From Gaeumannomyces sp. JS-464 (taxonomy: Eukaryota > Ascomycota > Sordariomycetes > Magnaporthales > Magnaporthaceae), in assembly GCA_002197995.1 (NCBI GenBank), contig NGZR01000002.1, forward strand, positions 4,340,001 through 4,404,000: DNA of 64,000 nucleotides. Reading direction: 5' to 3'. Of the stretch, positions 10,745-22,716 are shown in pieces. The notes under the pieces are model-generated. The model did not search any database. It was given only the letters and a program-made list of their open reading frames with translations, and was not told where the DNA came from. The position numbers and the translations under genes were made by a program. Position 1 is the stretch's first letter, and every line of letters starts with the position of its first letter.

Positions 10745-13024
10745 GGCCTTGGTCTCCTTTTTCCTCGTCACCCGTCTCTCTGGTAAGTGTGCCCCTAGGA
10801 GATGTTGCCCAATTCAACACAGCCAGCAGATGTGGAGGCAGCTGCTTCGCTGAACCTGACCCCGTGTGGCGGCCACCTGCCCTCGAGACAGGGGTTAGTC
10901 GAGACGGGGAGACTCGGGCCGTGGAGTGGATCTGGGCGCGGCGAGATGCTGTAAAGGGATGAACAAGCAGCGTTGGCTAAAATCAACAGTCTGGTCTTCG
11001 TTACAGAGGCATCTGGCCCGGGACGAAGAGGAAACAAGTAAATACAAAACCCAATATGAGCCACAGGTAATGATGTGAGGGATAGGGAAGTCTCGCTCCT
11101 GCAGGACCTTTTCGCACTCAAATACCCCCCGCCACCCTAAGATCGGCCGATGGATCTTCTCGTTCCTGGAAGGACAGGCTTCTGCCTGTGTCGCCATCCG
11201 AGATGCAGAAGAGAAAAAATGAGAAGAAGAAATACAGTGGCCGGGCCTGGGTGCCGCCAAACCCCTCTGTCACCCCCCACAGGCGCCCGGAGCAGCCACA
11301 TTTTTCGCCTTGACGATGACGCGCCGAGCCGATCCATCCAAAGTTTGCGCCTCTGGTCGGCACCACATGATCTCTTGTGAAGCAGCCAATTGAGCCGCCC
11401 GGAAAGGAACGCCCGCCCTTGGTGCCGCCGGCTTGGCAAAGCGAGTCGACCAGCAGAAAACCCCGCCGATGCAAGTGCTCGCTACAGGCAGACGACCGCT
11501 TCCGGTGAGTGTGCTCAACATTGGTAGGTTGGGTGGGTTGGGTGCTACTGCAAAATGTGTGTGTGCATCTATGTGTGCATCGTGTGCATCAAATGTGCGT
11601 GTGAGTTGTGGCGGACACTGTTGGGAGGCGATATCTCTCCCCAAAATGCCCGCTTAGCTGGAACAGCAAGAAAAAAAAAAAAAAAATAATCAATTGGAAC
11701 GGGAGAGGCGGGTGGGTGGGGTGTGCACCATCCCTGTCGAGGCTCCCGCGTCAAGACTCTCGCAGACGTGATCAAACAGTGCCCTTGCGACGACTTTTGC
11801 AGACACATCTGCACCCGCTTCGAGTATTGACACATGCAAAAGCCCGGCGGCCTCCCCATCTCCACTCGACCAACAGGGAAAGGCAGCAGAGGCAGGTGGT
11901 GTCTGGGCACCCATCATCCAATGTTGATGTGCAAATGAATGGGACGCGTTGTTTGGACTATTTACTACCTTGCTAGCCCTGGGTGCCGACGGCGACTTGC
12001 AACACCAGGCTGCACACTGCACCACGCTGGTTTGCACTTGGAAAGCCTGAGCCGTCAATTCCGAGTCCGGAAATGAGCGTGGTGTCGATGGAGCTTCTGA
12101 CCTGAGGGCCACTTTGGCAGCGCGCGGCATCTCTTTGGCCCGCTCGAGGTCCAAGGCAAATGTGCCTTGCCTCAATGGGGGCGCGCTGCCTCTGGTGCGG
12201 GCTGGCTTCATCTGCGCGTCCTCTTGGCCTGCTGTGGTTGGGCGCTTGCAGCACGAGCATCGTGCCGCTTCTCTTTTGGGCCCAGCGTTCCTGCCCCTCC
12301 CGTCCATGTTGCCAGCACAGGTGGGAAGCCATAAGCGCCCTCCTGGGCCCCGGGGACCAATCAATTGCCTCAGCGCCAGCAGACAGCCAGAAGCCGAGCA
12401 GTCACATCTCCCACCCCGGGACCTTGCGCGTCCCCCCCCGCCATGCTGCTGGTCGCCCGGCCGGTCGCATACCCCCCTACCAACCAGGCAGAGGGTGCGG
12501 AAGAGAGTAGCAAGCGTCAAGGCAAGCCGTATCTTTTTTTTTTCTTCTTCTTCGCTATTCAATTCTGTTGGCTTCTTGACGATATCTGCCGTGTCCTACC
12601 GTCACAGGTTCAAGACAGACGGGCGCAAGGAGCTTCCTTTCCTGCTCGTTTTCGCTTCTTTTTGCCTCTGGCGGTCGCGAGAGCGTCTGGTTGCGCCTCC
12701 TCATCCCCAGCCCAGCCCTATCTTCCTTGTTCCTAGCAGTCTAGACTCCCTCGCAGCTTGCGTCGCAGCAGCTCAGCTAACCCACCCCGCAGCTGGGTTG
12801 GGCTGTTGATCCGCCGGCTCCCATCAACAACGCACCCCTCCCTCCATCTTCCTATTCCTTGTGCGCGGCCCCCGAATCTGGCGGTCCTAGTGTCAGTCTT
12901 CTCGTCACTCATCCCCAAAAGGCTCCTATAAATAAATTCTTGCTCCTCCCGCCGTGCGTCATCGCGCGCGCGCCGTCCCCTCTCGTTGCTGTACCTGCAT
13001 CTGCCGAGAGAGCAAGACACAGTC
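10745..13024. promoter_or_regulatory. long divergent upstream region, no gene seen
   Basis: 2.3 kb between the start codons of the FMP42-like gene and the WW-PhoD gene. It contains a 16-base A run at about 11671-11686 and a T/CTT-rich tract at 12533-12553. Pyrimidine-rich tracts of this kind are common upstream of ascomycete genes. Open frames here look like chance frames in low-complexity leader sequence. Confidence 0.5.
12533..12553 (+). promoter_or_regulatory. T/CTT-rich tract upstream of the WW-PhoD gene
   Basis: A run of T residues passing into TTCTTCTTCTTC, about 470 bases before the ATG. In filamentous fungi such CT-rich tracts often lie near transcription starts; here this is inference. 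Confidence 0.35.
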
Positions 13025-14350
13025 ATGGAGAACCGTTCAAGAGGCATCTCGGACGAGGAGCTCTTCCTGAGCCACCCTGCCCGCCAGGACGGCGACAGCC
13101 CGACCGTTGAGCCGCTGCGTATTTTCAAGCCCCAGAGCCCCAAGCCCCAGGTCGACCAGGCCTCGGGCCGTTTCAAGTATCCGCGGCCGCCCTCGCCGGC
13201 CTCGTCGTCTTCGTCCCATCACTCCAAGCCGTCCTTCCCCCTACCCCCGGGCGCATCAAGCTCTGCCGCACCGCTCCCCTACCCGGACGACGACGACCTG
13301 CGCCCATCCAAGCCCTCGCATGCCCCGCGGCCTCCCTACCCCTCAGACAGCGTGCGCAGACCGTCCAACAACAGGGTTCAGACGAGCAGTCCCGCCAACT
13401 CCGCCGGGAGCTACAACGACACTTCGCCGCGCCTGAACCTCAGCACTGGCGTCGAGAAGAAGCCCGGGCTTGCCGAGCGCCGCGGCACCGCACCGACAGC
13501 ACTCTCGCCCACGAGCGACGATGGCGACAAGGACAATCTCTTTGCGAAGCCTATATCCCAGCCCAAGCCGCAGCAGGCGCAGCCCAAGCCACGCTATCCG
13601 CAGCCCAAGATCTCGACTAGCTACCAGAACAAGTCGTACTATCCCCCGCCTGCCGGTAGTTCCTCGAGCCCGGCCCCGGGCCCGGCCACGGCCAACAATG
13701 CCAAGCACCACGAGTCGCCCACGGGCTCGCTTAATATGCCACAGGAAAGCAGCGTAAGCCGCTTTGCCTCGACGGCCTCCACATCGACCACCCGCGCTAG
13801 CCGGGGGTCTCCTCCTCCTCCGGAGACCCCCATCATCGAGCCAGGAGTTCGCCCTGGCGATGGCATCGAGGCTCGGTACGCCGCTTCGGGCATCTCGGGT
13901 GCCGCTACCCTGACCGGTCTACAAGCTCAGCAGCTGCAGAGTTCCGCAGCGTCACAGCGCCTTGCCCAGTATGGCGGCCAACCTCCCCCGCAGCGCCCGT
14001 GGACGCCCACAGAGACCCCAGACCAGCAGCCGCATGGACCTCCGACCGTCTACCAGGGATCTGATCGGGTCAACGAGACGCCCCAGCAGGCTGCCAACCC
14101 CGCGCAGGCGAACCAGGGGCAGCAGCCGAGCCTTCAAGTGAGCATCTTGGAGCAGGACTTCGCTCGCATGCAAGCATCTACACCTCCCCCGGCCTACACT
14201 AGTGTCAACCCTGGAGGGAACTCCTCGTATCCCAACGAGAAACAGCGACCTGCAGCGCAGCAGTCAACGCCCAATGCGCAGCAGCAACAGCAGCAGCAAC
14301 CACAGCCACAGCCACAGCAACACCAGCAGCAAAACCAGCAACAACAGTAC

Positions 14351-14382
<32 letters not shown>

Positions 14383-17048
14383 CCCTGCCTCATCTGCCGC
14401 GGGCGCATCCGCTGCCGCCGCCGTCGCCTCCGGGCCGAGTGCCAACGCCAGCGCTGTGCACGCACCTGTGGCCCAGAACCAAGAGAAGAAGCAGCAGCAG
14501 CAACAGTATGCGAACCCGCTCGCATCGCCCGCTCTTCAGCATCCCGGCCACCCCGCGTTTGCGAACGACCCCAGGCCAGAGAGCTCCGGGCAGAACGGCC
14601 AACCGTCCATCGCTATTTCTCACACACCTTCGGTGCTGCACGCACAGAATCCAGCGTCTCCTCCCCCACTGCCCGAGGGCTGGATCTCGCACCTCGACCA
14701 GAACTCTGGTCAATACTACTACATCCACCTCGCAACCCAGTCTACGCAGTGGGAGTTCCCCAAAGGCCCCAACCCGATCAATCACGAGACGGCGCCGTTA
14801 TCGCCAACTGCCTCGACCTATGGAAACCCGCTTGCCTCGCCTTTCGGTGCAAAGCAGGGTATGGGTTCGCCGGGCCTTTTCCCACCCCAGACGCCAGGCT
14901 ACGCCGAGAGCATCATGAGTGTGGCAGCCTCCGCAGCCCCAACCGCGGGCTTTACGGGGCCTCCGCCCAGCTCCGGTGTTGATATCTTCAAAGTTGCGCC
15001 CACAAACGGAGTGTACTTCGGCCCCTATTTGCGTTATGTCAATATGGACGTCGAACGGGGCGTCTGGCTAGGCAGTATCATGATTGTCACCGACGCGCCG
15101 CAGCCGCCCACTATCCATATCCATCTGAGCGTCGACCTGTCACCCAACCCACGCATGCTCAACCCACACCCGATTCACACCCATCAGCGCTGGACCTTTT
15201 ACAAGTACGACATGGATCTGCAGATGGGCGAACAAGGGACTGAGCGCTGGACATATGCAGTCACGTCGCATCTAGGGTGCACAAGATATGAGTTTGTGGT
15301 GGCCGGGCGGCACGAGGCCGGCTGGCGGTTTATCGCGCACTCGGGCAACGACTTTGCGGCATCGACATCGCAGAACGAAAGGGCAAAACTCGGGGGTGTT
15401 GGCTTCATGTGGAAGGATGTGCTTCAGAAGAATGTCGACTGCGGCGGTTTCCATGTCCAGCTCGGCCTTGGTGACCAGATCTACGGTGATCGGCTCTGGA
15501 AAGAGGTCCCGCTGCTCAAGCAGTGGCTCTCGCTGCAGGGGAGAGAGAACCGCAAGACGGCGCAGTGGACGGCGCGCCACGAAGAGGACGTCACCCACGC
15601 CTACTTCCACTACTACACCTCGCACTTTGACCAGCCATTCCTCAGAGAGGCGTTTGCTCAGATCCCTCACATCCTGCAACTTGATGACCATGATATGTGA
15701 GTCCGCACACCCCTTTTTCCTCTCTGCTATTTGCTATGCTATAAACGCAGCGGTACTGACGCTCTATTCCACTTCCCTTTCTCAACCCCGCAGTTTCGAC
15801 GGATTCGGGTCATATCCAGACTACATGCAATCGTCGCAGATTTTCAAAAACATCGGCAGGGTAGCCATCGAGATGTACCTGCTCTTCCAGCACCACACAA
15901 CTATAGAGATCATGCGCAATGTCAACACCGACATTGATCTGTTCACTATCTCGGGCGCCGGATGGCACTTTGTCAAGTACCTTGGGCCCGCCGTCGTGGT
16001 AGTCGGTGCCGATCTGAGGTCGGAGCGGACACAGTCACGCGTCATGGCTGGACCGACATACCAGGGCATCTTCCCCAAGGTGGCCATGCTGCCGCCCAGC
16101 GTGCAGCACTGCATTTGGATGCTGTCAGTGCCGCCGGTCTACCCGAGGCTCGATACGGTGGAGAGCCTTGCCAATACTTTTGCGACGGGCAAGAAGGCGG
16201 TTACCACGACGTACAACATCCTCGGCAAGGTGACGAGCTCGGTGGCTGGTGTCGTGGGTGGGAAGGAGGTGGTGCAGCATGGCTTCACACACGTCAAGAA
16301 GGCCGTCGGGAAGTCGGGCCTGATGGGCAACGTGCTCAACCAGTTTGGTGACCTCGATTTTGCCGAGGAGCTTAAGGATCTATGGACGCACGAGACCAAG
16401 GACCTTGAGCGCACATATCTGATCCGCACGCTGCAGACTATCTCGCAGCAGAAGGGCATCAGGATGACGTTTCTTTCTGGAGGTGAGCTTGGACGACGGC
16501 GAGCTCCCCGACTGTCGAGACCACACGGGACTAACAAGCTGGGATTCTTTCTTAACAGACGTCAACTGCTGCGGAGCAGGCCTGGTGCACGACCCGTCGC
16601 ACCCAAGCGACCACAAGACAATGTACCAAATCATCACGTCGCCTATCGTGGCAGCGCCTGCCGGCAACTACATCCTCAAGATGTTGCACAATTCCAACAA
16701 GATGCTCTACATTCCCCTGAACGGGCACAAGTCGACGGGCGAGGTGTCAGACACCAAGGAGGACATGATGGAGATCTTCCAGGTCGACGCAAGCGGGGCG
16801 CCGCGCGAGCTCAAGAAGCTCATGGGCCGGCGCAACTACGTCGCCATTTCGCCTACGATCCGGAATCCATCCCGGGCACCCAGTACGCCGCCAGCATCGT
16901 CAACGGCGGTCAGGCCCAGCAGCAGCAGCAGGGCCTGTCAAAGCTCAGCCTTGCAGTCGACTTTGTCGTCCAGGGCGACATCAACTTCAACTCGGCGCCC
17001 ACCAAATATGGGCCCGTCATTGTCCCGCACCTTGAGTACGGCCACTAA
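13025..17048 (+). CDS. large WW-domain protein with PhoD-like metallophosphatase domain, frame break in last exon
   Basis: Exons 13025-15696, 15794-16482 and 16559-17048, about 1283 aa. The start at MENRSRGISDEE is preferred over an in-frame Met at 12986. Residues 1-540 are Pro/Ser/Gln-rich and disordered, with a polyglutamine tract at about 418-453. A WW domain (about 545-580) reads PLPEGWISHLDQNSGQYYY and ends in STQWEFPKGP. The rest is a PhoD-like fold with GLGDQIYGDRLW, HDIFDGFGSYPDY (crossing intron 1) and GVDVNCCGAGLV-like metal-site context. The family hydrolyses phosphoesters; the fungal substrate is unknown, and the WW domain suggests binding to PPxY partners. In the last exon the frame slips by one base at the TTT of 16847-16849. 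One more T would restore the tail AYDPESIPGTQY to PHLEYGH and the multiple of three. Confidence 0.85.
14278..14385 (+). repeat. CAG/CAA tract coding polyglutamine
   Basis: A mixed CAG/CAA run with a few Pro, His, Asn and Tyr codons encodes an interrupted polyQ segment in the disordered half of the WW-PhoD protein. Such tracts are length-variable between strains in many fungi. Confidence 0.85.
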
Positions 17049-17856
17049 AAGTCACCGCCGAGCAATATTCTTCCTTGGCATCTGTCGATTTTCCCCACTA
17101 ATTCCCTACATCTCTCTATTTTCTGCTTTCGTTTTTCTGCATCATCTCTGTTTACTTGGGTGGATAGCTGCTTGACGGCCTCATTTTTTGTGCGTATCCC
17201 TTGTCACAGCGCGCGGTCGCCTTCCATCTATCTACCATATATATCCCATCTACATCATGCCAGTTTATGCCCCTGTACTCCCCCAATCGACCCCGCAGTA
17301 CTTCGATTGTCTATCACGTCTTGTCCTGCCATGTTCTTAGCTAGATGTGATTTAGCGAGATGGATTTAACATATGTTTTGGTTGGTTTTTTTTTTGTAGG
17401 TAGCTTAGCTTACGGCCAAGCAGTCTATCTTCGAACCTTGTATCATTCAAGTACTTGGCGCTATGTGTATTTGATGCTTGCTAGTGGTCCTTAGCTTTCG
17501 TCCTTTTATTTTTGTTATCTCCTTTCACGAGATAGCCTGGGGGCATCGAGCAACATTTTAGACCTGTGACGTCTCCCTTCGAGACTGGTCCAATTCTTTT
17601 TGGTATCATTGCCAAACTCCATCTAGGGTAAAAGAACGCCCATGGAAATCCCAGAGCCTTCTTCCCGCACGCATCTATATTTTTTACCCTGCACCTTTTA
17701 AGCCAGTTTGAGTATGGCAGTGACTATGATTTCGCTTTACCGCACACATAATGCACCACGCACCAGATTCCGTCGTGAGTCAACGTCTTTGTTTTTTGAT
17801 CTTTTTCTTTTTTTCTATTGTGTGATTTCTCTCTCCCTCCTTGCTAGCCTCTCCAC
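17049..17856. other. convergent intergenic region, no gene seen
   Basis: About 0.8 kb between the stops of the WW-PhoD gene and SEC53. It is T-rich, holds short T runs and fits two 3' UTRs. Confidence 0.6.
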
Positions 17857-18771
17857 TCACAGGTCGAAGAGCTTCTTAAGCTCGGCCATGGTGTCGTCGG
17901 GCGAGGTGACGGTGTGGCCGATGGTCCTCGGGTCGGAGAAGATCTCGTAGTCGTTGCCGCCGGGCATGGTCTTGTCGCCAAAGAAGTGGATGGTGGTGTA
18001 CGTGATGCCGCCGGGCTTCTTGGCCTCGTTCTCGAGGTGGTTCAGGCAGTAGGTCTTGTCCCAGCCCTTGGGGAAGACGTCGAAGGAGATCTCGCCGCCG
18101 ATGGAGAAGCTGTTTGTTTTTTGTTGTTCAGGGTTGACAAGTCAGATGCCATGGCTTCTTCATTTCGAGGGAAACTGTGGCAGAAGATGTAGGAATCCCG
18201 GGAGAAAGAAGAAAAAAAAATTTACTCACGTCAGGCCAAAGTGACCAAACTTCTCCTTGAGCTTCTCGACAAACTTGGCGCGGACCTGGTGCACGTTGTC
18301 GTAGGCGAGGAAGTCCTTGCGCTCCTGGTGGGAGGCGTTGCGGCCGACGGGCGAGACGTTGATCATGCCGTTGCGGAACTCGATAAAGGTGCCGCGCTTG
18401 ACGGGGATGTCGAGGTCGGCGATGTAGTGCAGGACAAAGTTTGCCAGCTCCTTGTACTTGTCCTCGCCGATCCACTCGATGAAGCTGGTCGACGGGAGGG
18501 GCTCGCCGCTCTTAAAGGCTGTCAGGCCGTTCTCGGGGAAGCAAAAGTCGAAGAGCGACGTGACGTCGACGTCGGCCGCGCCCAGCTGCTCCTGCTGCTT
18601 GGGCAGGTTGGAGCCGCCCACGAAGCCGACGGCGCACTTCTGCCTCAGCCGGGCCAGCATGTCGAGCACCTCGGGCGTGACATCCTGGCGGGCGGGCGTC
18701 AGGGTGCCGTCGACGTCGAACAGGCAGATGGTGTCCTTGAGCGGCCGCTGGTCCAGAGACGGGTACGCCAT
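17857..18771 (-). CDS. SEC53: phosphomannomutase (Sec53/PMM)
   Basis: Two exons, 18771-18230 and 18109-17857, separated by a 120-base intron (GTGAGT..AACAG), coding 264 aa, the usual PMM length. The protein converts mannose-6-phosphate to mannose-1-phosphate in the cytosol, feeding GDP-mannose for N- and O-glycosylation and GPI anchors. Visible motifs are the HAD nucleophile [11 protein letters not shown] (first Asp nucleophile, second Asp general acid), the [10 protein letters not shown] substrate loop, [16 protein letters not shown] and, in exon 2, the [15 protein letters not shown] metal-binding loop. The start [10 protein letters not shown] fits fungal PMM; an upstream in-frame Met at 18828 would add a non-conserved leader. 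All catalytic residues are present. Confidence 0.96.
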
Positions 18772-19519
18772 TTTTAAGCTATGTCGTCGACCGGGTGTGA
18801 TCGGGGTTGAAGGGACGGGAGCAAGCAACGAAATCTAGGCCGTTTCAATCTCTTTTGTGTTGGAGGACGGCGCGGGGACGAGGCGGTCAGGGTCGGAGCT
18901 TTTGGCGATGTAGTATAACAGTCCGACCTGAGTAATGGACCCGCAAGGCTGCTTCCTCGTCCAATTCAATGCCGGTGTCGCTCAATGGGGCCTTCCCCTC
19001 TGCTCCATACCAAGCTTCCATTGCTTGAGCGGGCTCCAATGCTGTATCGCGACGGGTGCCCCTCACAACGGGATGCATGCACAACAACACGGGCTTCAGC
19101 GGTTGGATGGCAAGAGCCCCGCCCCCGCCAGGAGGAACCGCAGGCGGAGCCGGCTGCACGATTGGTTTTCACGCTCTGTCCGAAAGATCCCATCGGCCTG
19201 CGCCAGTTATCCGCACCATCAGATCAGATGTTGTGGCACGCATGGGCCAGGGAGAATTGGATGGATTGTTCTTGCGAGTACCTATTCTAACGCTTCCATT
19301 CTACACATGTACCCCTTGTTGACGACTCAGCGGCCAGGCGCCGGGCGTCGTACCGCTTCCATACTGCATGACTTAGATACGTTAAGTACCTAGATATGTA
19401 GATAAGTATACCCCAGCTTGCTATTGGTAATTGATACATTACGAGCAATGATTCAATGGTGTATCCTGGAGAAACCAGCAGCCGACAGCCACTTGGTTGT
19501 GTCATCGGCCGATCCGCCA
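18772..19519. other. intergenic: SEC53 promoter and exchanger 3' region
   Basis: About 0.75 kb with only short chance frames. It should hold the SEC53 promoter and the 3' UTR of the exchanger gene, both on the minus strand. Confidence 0.55.
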
Positions 19520-22500
19520 TCAGGCGCCCTGAGCAGTCTCTGCCCAAGCCCCGGTCATCTCGACAATCAGATTGATCATGGTGCTGATGCTCCAGATCCC
19601 AATCAGGCTGAAGCCGATCTTCCTGCTCATGATCCACTTGTTGGTCGGAACGGCGACGAGCAGGAATATCAGAGTCAGAAGCACGGTAAAGGCTGACACA
19701 ATCAGCGTGCCCCCGACCTGGATTTGGTACGGTTTGTACTTCAGCGGCCTGTGTGGGTGTTTGCTGTGGCTCTCGTTGGCCGCCTTGATCGTCATCCAAG
19801 CGCCCCCTATTCCAACCCCCAGAAGAATGTTGAGCATCGGCCCGCCGAAGCACGCAGATCTGTGTCGTTCATACAGGTCAGCCCAAGCATATCCAGGGAG
19901 CGAGAGTAAAGGGCAGGGCGGGGGACATGAATGCTGTCGACTTACAGTGCCATCACCGGGTAGCCAAGCCGCGCGACCGTGATGTCGGCGACCAGGTCAC
20001 CCAGAGAGTTCCCGACGGCAAATATGGTCAGTCCGAGAATCGCCTCAGAGATACCGAGAACGACACCAAGCGTCTTGAGTACCCCGACAACCTCGCCTGC
20101 TATCGTCGAGATCCATGCAACGCTAATGATGAAGCCGAGGAAGCAAAACAGGAAGTGGTAGCGGGGTCGCACATCAGACGACGTTGTCGCGAGCATGACT
20201 GCCAGGAGCACAAGAGAGAGCAACAACGAGCAGAGGAGCATTTTTACCAGCGCCTTGCCGGGATGCTCCAAATCCTCCAGCATGTTGGCCCACATAATCA
20301 AGACCGTGAAGAGAGGCCCGGTAAAGATCTGCACACACACGAGCCAGCGATTCCACCCCAACGTGTCGTCGATTGCCAGCGTGCCGCTACCAGAAGCCAG
20401 TCGTGGGGAGTGTTGGTCTTTCTTGGCCACTTGCGGCGAGAGCCCGGCGCCTCCCGCCCCGCTGGCTGAGCCTATATCGGGCACCACAAGGAGGGGGGGC
20501 CCCAACGCAGGTGAGATCAGGGGAGTCGTGTGTTGAGACTGACGTGCATCGCGGCTGTTCCGTCGATACCGCTCCCACTCTGTCTCGGGCTCGATTGACG
20601 CGCGGCGCTCGACCGAGTCAGCGCTAACAGCCAGGCCCGATCCTCCAAGACGGGATCGGTCAGTGGCCAGGTCGTCTTCGGGGTCGTCGATGCCGGGAGC
20701 CTCGGTTTCAACCACGGGGAGTGTGACCACAAGCAAAAAGATGCTCGGCACAGAGATGAGGCTGACAAACTTATCCCATACGGATTTGTCTGCCCAACCC
20801 TGAAGAGTTGGGAAGAGCGTGTTGCTCATCACCTGCGGAGGAGGAAGGACCGAATAAGGCCACCACCGGACAGGCTTGGAGCGGCGCTCTTGGATCTCAA
20901 GGCCAAAATACCCATCATTGACCGCAAAGGAAGAAGCTTGGGCATTGATCAGGGGCGAGTGCGTGTTGGGAGTCATGGCCATCGGCGACTCGGACAACAT
21001 GGGGAACGCTGAAAGCGAAGGCGAGGAATAACCACTCGACTGCGGCTGGGGGCTTGGGATTTGGAGACTGAGGCTTGCCGGCGACGCTACCGCAGTGCTC
21101 TCAGACATATGAGCCTCGGTATCGTAGGCGGGCGGGCGCAGGTGCATGTCGGCGGGCGGCGGCGCGAGGGTGCCGTCCTTCGTGGCACCAGACGGGCCAG
21201 GCTGCAGGGGCGTCTCACCACCCAACCGCAGGCCGGCGTCTGTAGGAGAGAGGGGAGTCGTGGGCGACTCCATCACTATTGCAGGCGCAGTGGGTGCCCC
21301 AGGAAAGCTCCAGTCCAGGGGAAGGTTACCGTGGGACCGAGCCCTGTCTCGCCCTGCCGAGGAGGCTTCGTCGTGCGGGAGGGACGGCCAATCGAAGCCC
21401 GCTGGCTCCGGCAGCGTCAGCCGGGCAACAGATGCCCGGTCTATATTCTCCGATTGCCCCCTAGAATGCATCGGCCCCAGCCGCATGTTGCCCGACGTGC
21501 TGCCCGCCCTTTGCAGCGACGCGAGCACCGACCGGAACTCGAGCGCGCCAACAAAACTCGGCCTGATATGGCCCAGAGTAGTATTACTCCTCGAGCCGCG
21601 GGGCCGGTTGACACGCATGCTACTGGTAACCTCGGCGGCCACGTGCATGTCCCGGTCGATATCATCTTCGTCCTGGGGGGTGCCGACATCACCGGCCGCT
21701 ATCCGCGGCGCCGCCCGTTCAAGGGCGCTGATGTCAGGCATTGCGTCCGAGGCAGCACGACTCGCGCGTGCGCTTACGGGTGCTGTGTCATCATCATCGT
21801 CGTCTCCGTCGTCATCCCTGTAGGGCTCGAGCTCGTCCGAGGGCTCGCCAGTGGGCCCGAAAAAGTGTGCGCGGGCGGCCGCCTCCCTCTGCCGCCTCCT
21901 CTTGCGGCGTGTCGAGAACCAGTGCCAGGTGACGACCATGACGACGTAGAAGAGGTAAAACGAAACCATGACACAGCATTCCCAGAGATGCAGGTTGCCA
22001 TCGGCAAGGAAGATCATGGAGAAAGTTACCGCGAAGATGAAGAAGCAAACGTCGCGCACAAACGTCCGCTTGGTGACCTTGAACTCCCGCACCAGAGCCA
22101 TAGAGCCGGCAACGACGGCGGTGATAAAGCCGGCGGCGCCGATCAGCTCGCCGACGGCCATGCTGCCGCTGTTGGAGCCCATGGCCGCGAAAGTGCTGAA
22201 GACGTCCGGGGAGCCATTGCCAAAGGCCAAAAAGGTGACGCCGGCAAGGCTCTCGCTTAGGCCCAGGATGTTGGCAATGGTGCTGAGGTTGACGCTGAAA
22301 AAGTCGCTCGCGGCGATGCCGATGGTGGTGAAGAGCAGGCCCAGCCAGGCGGTGAGCAGGGCGAAGGCGAAGGGCTGGGCGTGCGCCAGGTCGCAATAGT
22401 ACAAGGTAAGGTAGGACAACAGGCCGGCCTCGTCGTCCCGGCAGTGCGCAAGCACGAAGGCGCATTGGTCCTTGGCCAGATGGACGAGCCGGCACTCGGT

Positions 22501-22716
22501 GTCCTCTGCTCGGGCGTGCAGCGGCGACGGCTGGCGGGAGCCGGACACTCCGGCGCGGCGCACAAACAGCGCATACGTCGCGAGAAGCGTGATAATCAGG
22601 GTCGAGGTGTAGAAAGGCCTGCTCAGCCTTGAGCCGAGCTTGGCCCTGCTTGGCCTTGGCCTCCGGGATGGCAGCGTGGCCATGGCGGCAGCAGTGCTGA
22701 TGGTGGGTGGTGTCAC
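19520..22716 (-). CDS. ECM27: cation/Ca2+ exchanger of the NCX superfamily, Ecm27-like
   Basis: Two exons, 22716-19946 and 19859-19520, coding 1036 aa from the first Met (a second Met at 22683, MATLPSRRPR, is an equal choice). The N-terminal half has one helix then a five-helix bundle with the alpha-1 repeat GNGSPDVFSTFAAMGS. A disordered central loop of about 400 residues follows, rich in Ser/Pro/Asp. The C-terminal bundle carries the alpha-2 repeat AVGNSLGDLVADI, which reaches the splice junction, and ends after helices coded by exon 2. The paired alpha repeats, with their acidic and polar ion-binding residues, are intact. Relatives are yeast Ecm27 and animal NCLX/NCKX, which move Ca2+ against Na+ or K+ across internal membranes. 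Likely an ER or vacuolar exchanger; the exact ions are inference. Confidence 0.88.

Noticed and set aside
11690..12562. 290-codon minus frame upstream of the WW-PhoD gene
   Set aside because: Lies in leader/promoter sequence, Cys/Arg/Ser-rich without domains. A real gene is possible, but nothing supports it.
13025..17048. A biosynthetic cluster or defence system in this window
   Set aside because: No synthase, polyketide, peptide-synthetase, NLR or HET-domain genes are present. Neighbours are unrelated housekeeping and signalling genes.
21061..22260. 399-codon plus frame opposite the exchanger gene
   Set aside because: Antisense to clear exchanger coding sequence; no family features.
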